From NCBI GenBank assembly GCA_011772275.1, contig WVZU01000427.1:1-5395 (forward strand): 5,395 nucleotides of DNA. Reading direction: 5' to 3'. This stretch comes from Planctomycetales bacterium (lineage in GTDB: Bacteria; Planctomycetota; Planctomycetia; Pirellulales; UBA7805). Below are positions 1 through 5,395 of the stretch, in pieces. Each line of letters opens with the position of its first letter. The stretch's first letter is position 1. The notes below the pieces were generated by a model. That model was not told the DNA's origin. It worked only from the letters and a program-made list of their open reading frames with translations, and ran no database searches. A program made the translations under genes and the position numbers.

Positions 1-2176
1 TGTCCGCTCGGTTGATCGCCAGGGTCAGCCAGGCCTTTTGGGGCTGGCAGAGCGTGTAGACCAGCTGGCCGACCCGCGCGGCCTCGCCTTCCGGTGTAAT
101 GGGCTGAAACTCGACCGCCAATTTTTGTTGGGCCTCCTGGTCGCCCAGGATATCCTTCAACCGAGCTCGCAACTTGGAACGCAGCGGCGCGTCGGCCGGC
201 TGAAACTTTCCGCCCGTTTCGACCGCTGTCGCTTCGACGTCCCAGGCCTCCAGCGTCAGCCACAGTCCGCCGTCTGAGCGTGGCGACACGGCAAATTCCG
301 TCCAGATGCTCATCGGCCGTTTGTACTCCTGCTGATCAATGCCCAAGAACCGCGTTCCGCGGACCGTGATCTTGATCTTGCCGTCCCGGAAGGTGATCGT
401 GACGGGGTTGGCGTTGGCCAGGGTCATCTCCCAGGGCGCGTCTTTTTTCTCCTCGGGCGGTTCCCCGACGTTGTGGACCTTGACCCATTTCCGCAGTTTT
501 TTCATCTGCTGGCTGTCGGCTGCCTGGTCCGCATCCTGGTTGGTGAATTTGCGTCCGCCCAGCAGATGTGTGGCGACGTTGTTGATCAGCGACTCGTGGA
601 TCACCAGAGCCAGGTCGTGGCCGGTGGGGAGTGGTTCGGCGGCGGTTGGCGCCGCCAGCTGGTCGGGAAAGGCTTTGTGTGCGGTCAGGTGGATCGTCTC
701 TTCGGTGCTGGCGACTTGGAAATGGTCTGGGAAGAGGTCTTGCCGCACCAGCGGTCGGCGAAATTGGTCGTGGTACTTGCTGTTGGCCTGGCCAACCATG
801 TCGGCGATTTGATCATCAAACCGTCTTTCCAGTCGCAGGCGTGCCTTCCGTGCCGCCTCCTGCTCGGCGGCCGGTTTCTGCTGGCCTGCCTTTTTCCAAG
901 CGATGCGGGTAATCATCCGCTCGAAGGGCGAGTTGACCGTGATGCGTTGGATGTCGGTATTCGACTCGGCCCAGGCCTGGGCAGGGTGAGCGGTCATCCC
1001 CGCGTCGGGCGCGAAGGCGATTCGCGTCCGGGCGCTCAACTGCGTCTCCGAGTTTGAATGGATACGAACCTTCCTCACGCGGCCGATCGTGTTGGCTCGG
1101 TTCACACCCTGCATGGAGACATCCAGCAGGGCCCTGTCGGGGCTGGGCACCAGGGCCAGCCGGACTTCCCCCTCGGTCACGCCGTGGCCGGAAACACGCG
1201 TTCCCAGAATGTTGTCACGAATTTGATTGGGCTCGTTGATCACACGCCCCACGGCCGCGTTCAGCAGCTCTTCAGAGGCGTAACCGACCAGGTTGGGGTG
1301 CGAGAACCGCTGGCGGACGAGCCGCCCCAAGACTTCCGCCTCCCCATAACGCTCGACAAAATCCAGCCGAGCCCCCACGGCCAGCGATTCGCGGTGCGTG
1401 GCCTGCGAACCTAACTGCTCGATGCTGTCCGCCAGTTCGTTCGAAATCTGCTCCAGCCGACGTTCTACCTTTTGCGGGTTCCGGGCGGCAAATTGCCGGT
1501 CGATGTATTTGCGTAAGGCCCGTTGGACGTTCTTGAACGGTTGCAGGCCAAGACCCTCCTCCGGGGCCGACATCCGCTGGACGATCGCTTCCAGTTGCTT
1601 CAGGTCCGGTTGCCGGGCCGCCAATTGCTGTTCCAGCAAGCTCCAGTCCAGGTAGGCCTTCCAGCCAGCGGCCCGCGCAGGACTGCGGCGGAGGAACCGG
1701 TTCAGGCCCGCCAGCGCGCGGCGGACGTCCCGCTGGGCAGCCTCCAATTGCGAGGAAGTCGGAGCGGTGACACGAACGGGTAGGCTGCGGGTGGCGGCCA
1801 ACAGATTCTCGGTGTTTTGACCCGCCAGCTGGTCGGACCACTGCCGCAAAGCCTTGCGCACGGCCACAAAACGCCAGGCATCCAGACCGGGCACCGCGCT
1901 CTGATACTGAGCCAAAATGGCCGATACCACGGCGACCTCCGCCTGGTCGCCTTTGGCAAGCTGAGCCCGCAGGGTGTCGTTCTGCAAATACGCAGACCAA
2001 CCCGCCCCCTGAGCACTGGTCTGCAACCAACTGTCCAGCGTGTCCAGCGCCGTCGTGACTTGCGACGCGGCGGGACTGGCCCACCCTGTGCCGGGCGGCA
2101 GCACCGCGGCCCAGAAAATCAGCACGACAAGCCAATACGATTTCCGCGGGTCAAAAGATGAGCTGTCACGTCGCAT
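1..2176 (-). CDS. Large secreted protein of unknown function (3' end beyond window)
   Basis: This frame is open for 725 codons from ATG at 2176 to the left edge, with no stop, so the C-terminus is missing. The start is chosen because AAAGGAG sits 7 nt upstream; an in-frame ATG at 2194 lies before that site and is less likely. Residues 1-33 form a signal peptide: basic start (R2, R3, R11, K12), hydrophobic core YWLVVLIFWAAVL (14-26), probable cleavage after GWA (33). The product is therefore exported. Residues about 36-315 are helix-rich, with many Gln, Arg and Leu (for example RRLEQISNELADSIEQL near 239-255). About 319-415 is beta-rich, beginning near NILGTRVSG (322). A charged helix follows (427-455). 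A second beta-rich part (about 520-660) includes DLALVIHESLINN (521-533), VTITFRDGKIKITVRGTRF (592-610) and W625. Only one cysteine is seen near the end and there is no catalytic motif I recognise. It resembles hypothetical proteins I associate with planctomycetes, but I cannot name the family. That it is coding is fairly certain; its function is unknown. Confidence 0.88.
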   Translation of the reverse strand, partial: MRRDSSSFDPRKSYWLVVLIFWAAVLPPGTGWASPAASQVTTALDTLDSWLQTSAQGAGWSAYLQNDTLRAQLAKGDQAEVAVVSAILAQYQSAVPGLDAWRFVAVRKALRQWSDQLAGQNTENLLAATRSLPVRVTAPTSSQLEAAQRDVRRALAGLNRFLRRSPARAAGWKAYLDWSLLEQQLAARQPDLKQLEAIVQRMSAPEEGLGLQPFKNVQRALRKYIDRQFAARNPQKVERRLEQISNELADSIEQLGSQATHRESLAVGARLDFVERYGEAEVLGRLVRQRFSHPNLVGYASEELLNAAVGRVINEPNQIRDNILGTRVSGHGVTEGEVRLALVPSPDRALLDVSMQGVNRANTIGRVRKVRIHSNSETQLSARTRIAFAPDAGMTAHPAQAWAESNTDIQRITVNSPFERMITRIAWKKAGQQKPAAEQEAARKARLRLERRFDDQIADMVGQANSKYHDQFRRPLVRQDLFPDHFQVASTEETIHLTAHKAFPDQLAAPTAAEPLPTGHDLALVIHESLINNVATHLLGGRKFTNQDADQAADSQQMKKLRKWVKVHNVGEPPEEKKDAPWEMTLANANPVTITFRDGKIKITVRGTRFLGIDQQEYKRPMSIWTEFAVSPRSDGGLWLTLEAWDVEATAVETGGKFQPADAPLRSKLRARLKDILGDQEAQQKLAVEFQPITPEGEAARVGQLVYTLCQPQKAWLTLAINRAD

Positions 2177-2183
2177 CCGTTCG

Positions 2184-2190
2184 CTCCTTT
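2184..2190 (-). promoter_or_regulatory. Ribosome binding site of the secreted-protein gene
   Basis: On the minus strand AAAGGAG ends 7 nt before the ATG at 2176. This near-ideal Shine-Dalgarno sequence and spacing decides between that start and the in-frame ATG at 2194, which lies upstream of the site. Confidence 0.8.
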
Positions 2191-2264
2191 GCATGTCCTA
2201 AAGAATGGTGTCCGGAAGAATTGGGAAAAGAGAAAAGATTGGACGGATCGGGAAGGATACCGCC

Positions 2265-2282
2265 GTGCTCACGTGATAGCAC
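2265..2282. repeat. Inverted repeat GTGCT/AGCAC around a TCACGTGA palindrome
   Basis: GTGCT (2265-2269) and AGCAC (2278-2282) are exact inverted copies. Between and overlapping them is the perfect 8-bp palindrome TCACGTGA (2269-2276). It lies about 90 bp upstream of the minus-strand start, where an operator for that gene could sit. The role is inference. Confidence 0.4.
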
Positions 2283-2340
2283 AAATGGGGAAATCAGCCT
2301 AGTCCGTTGTCCGGCCTGTAACTTTGGCAAATACCAGGGT

Positions 2341-2372
2341 GGCGAAAGTCGCCCCGCCTTTTCGGCAAAGGC
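2341..2372. repeat. Two adjacent small hairpins
   Basis: GGCGA-AAG-TCGCC (2341-2353) has a perfect 5-bp stem. GCCTTT-TCGGC-AAAGGC (2356-2372) has a perfect 6-bp stem. They are 2 nt apart in the divergent region. Neither is followed by a T-run on either strand, so a classical terminator is unlikely. Confidence 0.4.
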
Positions 2373-2406
2373 AGGAAGTTCAGAAACGGGTGGGCCGTTT
2401 TGGCTG

Positions 2407-2420
2407 GCTAAATATTCAGC
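2407..2420. repeat. AT-centred imperfect palindrome
   Basis: GCTAAATATTCAGC is symmetric at 12 of 14 positions around AATATT. It is one of the few AT-rich spots in a GC-rich region, so it could be a protein binding site or lie in a promoter. The evidence is symmetry only. Confidence 0.25.
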
Positions 2421-2638
2421 GTGAACGGGCCGCTAGCTTTCATTGTAGTTGGACCCCCCACGATCTGCTCACGCATCAACAGTCGCCGATTTTAAGTCGC
2501 TCGTACTCCCCTCCCCCGCCCGGTCTCGCCTCTCCCGTATCCCGCGGCCGGTCTGCCGTAAGTGGCTCCTGCTCCCATTCTTGTTTTCGGTTCAAGTTCG
2601 ATCCGCCGCCCGCCGATAAAGGGCCTGACGGTGGACCC

Positions 2639-2652
2639 ACCAGTCTACTGGT
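2639..2652. repeat. Palindrome ACCAGT-CT-ACTGGT, possible operator
   Basis: Perfect 6-bp half-sites are separated by 2 bp. The flanks also provide GGACC (2633-2637) and GGTCC (2650-2654), an overlapping inverted pair. It lies about 115 bp upstream of the likely efflux start at 2768. That position and shape would suit a dimeric regulator, but no regulator gene is in the window. Confidence 0.35.
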
Positions 2653-2767
2653 CCGGTGCGCTGGCGTTGCTGGCAAGCTGCAATGGTATGCGGGGGGGCA
2701 AAGAATTGGTTGCGGATGCGGACCAAATTTATCTTTGCCTGGACGGCCCTGCTGGGCCGGGACAACC

Positions 2768-5179
2768 TTGCTGCCACTTCGACGGATCAACTCGAAACAC
2801 CGCCCCGCTGGCCGCCCCTTCGTCTGGGTGTTGACCCTCACGTGGTTGCTGACCGGCTGCCACCCCACTCAGCCCTTCTATTTTGGCGGGGACAGTGACC
2901 TTTCTCATTTTGTCAACCGGGCGACGGAGATCGACTACCCGGATGTCGAGGTTTCCAGCCTTCCTGACACGAAGTTCACCGATCAGCCGCTGACGCTGGA
3001 CAACGCCGACTTCGAGAACTTTTGGGAGCTGTCTCTGAATGAAGCGGTCAAGGTCGCTTTGACCAACAGTAAGGTTTTGCGCAACCTGGGCGGACGGGTT
3101 GACTTGCAGACGGACCAGTTGTTGCGCAATCCGGACGCGGCGCAGACGATCTACAACCCGGCGTTGCAGGAGACGGGGACGGGCATCAATCAGCCGGTCG
3201 GCCCGGAGGCTGCCCTGGCGGCGTTTGATGCGGATTTTACGACCAGCGTCTTGTGGCAGAAGAACGACGATCCCAACAACGTGGGCACGATCAGTCTGGG
3301 GCGTCGGTTGGCGAACGTGCAGGACCTGGGCACGTTTCAGGCGGCGCTGACCAAAACCGCCGCCACGGGGGCGACCTTTGCCGTGCGGAACACGACGACT
3401 TACGATCAGAACAACACGGATACGCAGTTTCGTCCTTTTCCCAGCGAGTGGCGGACGAACTTCGAGACCGAGATTCGCCAGCCGCTACTGCAGGGTGCCG
3501 GCACGCGGTACAACCGCATCGCCGGGCCGTTCAATCCGTTGACCGGGGTGGGCACCCGTGCTTTTGACGGTGTCGTGTTGGCGCGGATTAACACGGACCG
3601 CACGCTGGCTGATTTTGAGGCGGGCGTTCGCGAGTTGCTGCGGGACCTGGAGAGCACTTACTGGGAGCTGTTCTTTGCTTATCACAACCTGGCAGCCCGC
3701 AAAGACGGTCTCGATGCCGCCCAAAAGGTCTGGTACAACGTGAGCGCTCGTGTCGAAAACTCGGTCGGCGTGCAGGACGAAGCTCGCGCTAGGGAACAGT
3801 ACTTTTTCTTTCGCGCGGCGGTGGAGGCGTCCAAGTCGCAGCTGCTGGGTGTGGAAAGCCGGCTGCGGTACCTGATGGGACTCTCTGCCTCCGACGGGCG
3901 GTTGATCCGGCCGTCCGACGAGCCCCTGGCGGCCAAGGTTTCGTTTGAGTGGCACGAGGTGCTGGGAGAATCGTTGGGCCGCAACGTCGATCTGCGGAAG
4001 CAGAAGTGGCGGATCAAGCAGCGCGAGCTGGAACTGGTTGCGGCCAAAAATCACCTGCTGCCCCGCCTGGACGCCGTGGGCCAATACCGCTGGCTGGGAT
4101 TTGGGGACCGGCTGATCGATCCCGGCAGCAGTTTTCAGAGCAGCCCAAATCTTAGCGATGAAGCTAACCGGTTTCGCAGCCGCTTTGATAACGCCTTTGG
4201 AAACTTGATGGACGGAGACTTCCAGGAGTGGCAGATTGGCTTGCAGGGAAGCATCCCCTTGGGCTTCCGCCGCGAGCTGGCCGGCGTCAAGAATGCAGAA
4301 TTTCAACTGGCCCGTGACAAAGCCATTTTGCGGGAACAGGAACTGGAGCTGTCGCACGTGCTGGCCGAAGCGGTGCGGCGGATCTCCGAACAGTTCCAGT
4401 TGATGGAAACCCAGTTCAATCGACGCCGCAGCGCGAAGGCCCAAGTCGATGCCATTAATGAACTGATTCGGGGTGATGTGGTCGGCACGAATCTGCCCCG
4501 TTACGTCGACCTGCTGCTGGACGCCGAACGGCGGCTGTCGGACGCGGAGGTCGAATATTATCGAGCCCTGGTGGATTACAACCGATCGATCGTGCAGCTG
4601 CACTATCAGAAAGGCTCGCTGCTGGAATACAACCAGGTCTTCCTGGCCGAAGGACCGTGGCCCGCCAAAGCCTATTTCGACGCGATCCGCCTCGCCCGCC
4701 AAAGGGATGCCAGCCTGTTCCTCGACTACGGGTTGACTCGACCCAAGACCATTAGCCGCGGCCCCTATCTCCAGCTGACGCGCGATCCCCACACCCAGCC
4801 GACTGTGGCTGCTGAACAGGACGAGGTCAAGCAGCAGATCCAGGCCGAAGAATTGCCTGCTCCGGCCCCAGAACAAAGCCCCTGGCCGGAGCCCTCGGAC
4901 GAGCAGGATGGCGCGAAAATGACGCAGGCCCTGCCCCCCGACGATCCACCCGCTGCCAACCCGTGGGCGAGCGAACCAAGCCGGCATGCGCCTTCCATCC
5001 TACGTAACGGATCGGCCACCCGCGGGATAGACTCGGCCAGGCGGGCCACGTCTCCCCGCGGAGAGGCGGTGACAAGCCAGGCAGCGTCCACCGGCCGCTG
5101 GCGGAGAAACGTCGACACCGCCTCGCCAACCCCCCCACGCTCAACGTCCACCCCAGAATCCTCGCGTTTTCGACGCTAG
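2768..5179 (+). CDS. TolC/OprM-type outer-membrane efflux lipoprotein
   Basis: This is probably the outer-membrane channel of a tripartite efflux or type I secretion system: a trimeric beta-barrel with a periplasmic helical tunnel. The start is set at TTG 2768 (803 residues), giving a basic n-region (R5, R6, K10, R12, R16), hydrophobic FVWVLTLTWLL (18-28) and lipobox LLTG-C with lipidated Cys31. No good Shine-Dalgarno is seen, and TTG 2735 is an alternative. First outer-membrane-factor repeat: helix FWELSLNEAVKVALTNS (85-101), beta region from AFDADFTTSV (152) to QPLLQGAG (238-245), then helix around Y298-W299. Second repeat: helix from about 392, HLLPRLDAVGQYRW (around P432) and LQGSIPLG (492-499), then long helices to about 620. 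Residues from about 678 form a Pro/Glu/Gln-rich acidic tail, and the last 61 (743-803) are Arg/Ser/Thr-rich. The protein is longer than typical TolC (450-500 residues) because of its beta segments and tail. The substrate cannot be inferred. The family call is strong; the exact start is uncertain. Confidence 0.9.
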   Translation: MLPLRRINSKHRPAGRPFVWVLTLTWLLTGCHPTQPFYFGGDSDLSHFVNRATEIDYPDVEVSSLPDTKFTDQPLTLDNADFENFWELSLNEAVKVALTNSKVLRNLGGRVDLQTDQLLRNPDAAQTIYNPALQETGTGINQPVGPEAALAAFDADFTTSVLWQKNDDPNNVGTISLGRRLANVQDLGTFQAALTKTAATGATFAVRNTTTYDQNNTDTQFRPFPSEWRTNFETEIRQPLLQGAGTRYNRIAGPFNPLTGVGTRAFDGVVLARINTDRTLADFEAGVRELLRDLESTYWELFFAYHNLAARKDGLDAAQKVWYNVSARVENSVGVQDEARAREQYFFFRAAVEASKSQLLGVESRLRYLMGLSASDGRLIRPSDEPLAAKVSFEWHEVLGESLGRNVDLRKQKWRIKQRELELVAAKNHLLPRLDAVGQYRWLGFGDRLIDPGSSFQSSPNLSDEANRFRSRFDNAFGNLMDGDFQEWQIGLQGSIPLGFRRELAGVKNAEFQLARDKAILREQELELSHVLAEAVRRISEQFQLMETQFNRRRSAKAQVDAINELIRGDVVGTNLPRYVDLLLDAERRLSDAEVEYYRALVDYNRSIVQLHYQKGSLLEYNQVFLAEGPWPAKAYFDAIRLARQRDASLFLDYGLTRPKTISRGPYLQLTRDPHTQPTVAAEQDEVKQQIQAEELPAPAPEQSPWPEPSDEQDGAKMTQALPPDDPPAANPWASEPSRHAPSILRNGSATRGIDSARRATSPRGEAVTSQAASTGRWRRNVDTASPTPPRSTSTPESSRFRR

Positions 5180-5216
5180 GACCCCCCTTGCCGCCGTTAG
5201 GATCTGCCGTCATCGA

Positions 5217-5312
5217 GGTCACGTTTTGACATCAGCTAGCGGTCCGCCCTCCCCGCTCGATCGGCGGACCAGACAGTCCGCCGGGCGGCTCCTGGGTCCC
5301 GTGGGCGTGACC
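5217..5312 (+). other. Nested inverted repeats with mutually exclusive hairpins
   Basis: An outer pair, GGTCACG (5217-5223) and CGTGACC (5306-5312), is perfectly complementary and can extend inward by three T-G wobbles. Inside lie three arms: A, GGTCCGCC (5241-5248); B, CGGCGGACC (5262-5270); C, GTCCGCCG (5276-5283). A-B gives an 8-bp stem with a 14-nt loop. B-C gives an 8-bp stem (5262-5269 with 5276-5283) and a 6-nt loop. B cannot pair with both. The element sits 38 nt after the efflux stop and ends 67 nt before a possible ATG at 5380. There is no T-run, so a simple intrinsic terminator is not supported. It could be a structured leader, a transcript-end structure or a protein site. The repeats are visible; the role is unknown. 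Confidence 0.4.
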
Positions 5313-5379
5313 AGGTTCGATCGCTCCCACTCCTGCTGGCGTCTGGACGTGCCGTTTTGGCGTTTTCACGGGACACGCA

Positions 5380-5395
5380 ATGCGCACACGTTTTC
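5380..5395 (+). CDS. Possible start of the next gene (only five codons visible)
   Basis: ATG at 5380 begins MRTRF and the frame is open to the window edge. GGGA lies 6 nt upstream, a weak ribosome site. The basic start would suit a signal peptide or membrane anchor. After an outer-membrane efflux gene a membrane-fusion protein or transporter gene would be expected, but too little is visible to support any product. Confidence 0.2.

Larger units (their letters stand above)
2177..2767. other. Divergent intergenic region without a convincing gene
   Basis: This stretch separates the two outward-facing genes and must carry both of their promoters. I see no ORF with a good ribosome site, and no tRNA-like structure. 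It has a purine-rich run (about 2218-2260 on the plus strand), a pyrimidine-rich run (about 2507-2540), a seven-G tract (2692-2698) and four short palindromes listed separately. No strong sigma-70 promoter stands out. The best plus-strand candidate is TTCAAG at 2591 followed after 18 nt by GATAAA, which is weak. The plus-strand frame of the efflux gene stays open back to 2324. The peptide it would give in 2324-2767 is rich in Pro, Ser, Gly and Cys and looks untranslated. Confidence 0.6.

Noticed and set aside
473..1057. 194-codon plus-strand frame
   Set aside because: It is antisense to the secreted-protein gene, with no ribosome site or recognisable domain.
1272..2135. 287-codon minus-strand frame starting at TTG
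   Set aside because: It is an out-of-frame shadow of the secreted-protein gene on the same strand. Its product is Gly/Arg/Ala-rich and it lacks a ribosome site, whereas the other frame has a signal peptide and Shine-Dalgarno.
2692..2698. Seven-G tract as a phase-variation switch
   Set aside because: It lies upstream of the likely start, and seven bases is short for slip-strand switching in GC-rich DNA. It is more relevant as a possible sequencing-error site.
2324..2767. N-terminal extension of the efflux frame
   Set aside because: The predicted residues are low-complexity and rich in Pro, Ser and Cys, they precede a complete lipoprotein signal, and the first codon is a TTG without a ribosome site.
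2476..2868. 130-codon minus-strand frame in the divergent region
   Set aside because: It overlaps the efflux signal peptide, lacks a ribosome site and gives a Gly/Pro/Arg-rich product of non-coding type.
3485..4987. 500-codon open frame antisense to the efflux gene
   Set aside because: Its codons lie exactly opposite the efflux codons (first base against third). In this register stops arise only from sense TTA, CTA or TCA codons, which are rare in GC-rich genes, so long antisense frames are expected. The translation has no recognisable domain.
4765..5151. 128-codon minus-strand frame overlapping the efflux tail
   Set aside because: The first part reads fairly protein-like (VDAAWLVTASPRGDVARLAE) and GAGGA lies 7 nt before a GTG start. 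It degrades into Ser/Gly/Cys-rich sequence, overlaps the efflux gene and matches no family I know. I leave it as a weak possibility.
5241..5270. Intrinsic terminator for the efflux gene
   Set aside because: The stem is perfect, but the 14-nt loop is long and no T-run follows.

Overview
The window looks like chromosomal DNA from a planctomycete, most likely of the Pirellula/Rhodopirellula type. The basis is GC-rich DNA, a divergent pair of exported-protein genes, and an outer-membrane efflux lipoprotein with features I associate with planctomycete TolC relatives: a start just after the lipobox of HPTQPFYF, then DLSHF, then YPDV. The taxonomic call is inference; there is no rRNA or marker gene here.

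Layout. Positions 1-2176 (minus strand) hold one long reading frame of 725 codons that runs off the left edge without a stop. It encodes a secreted protein with a clear signal peptide and an excellent Shine-Dalgarno sequence, but no function I can name. Positions 2177-2767 are a divergent intergenic region of about 590 bp with several short palindromes and no convincing gene. Positions 2768-5179 (plus strand) encode a TolC/OprM-type outer-membrane efflux lipoprotein with two outer-membrane-factor repeats and a long disordered C-terminal tail. Its frame is open from 2324, but the lipobox argues for a start near 2768. Positions 5180-5395 are non-coding apart from a possible next gene beginning at 5380. 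They contain a nested set of inverted repeats (5217-5312) in which one arm can pair with either of two others.

Function. The efflux protein would be the outer-membrane channel of a tripartite export system. No membrane-fusion or inner-membrane partner lies in the window; a downstream gene starting at 5380 could be one, but only five codons are visible. The divergent secreted protein has a helical N-terminal half and two beta-rich segments, and may also act in the envelope. A shared control region between the two genes is possible but not shown.

No tRNA, rRNA, CRISPR array, insertion sequence or recognisable defence system was seen. The best leads are the large uncharacterised secreted protein and the mutually exclusive hairpins after the efflux gene.
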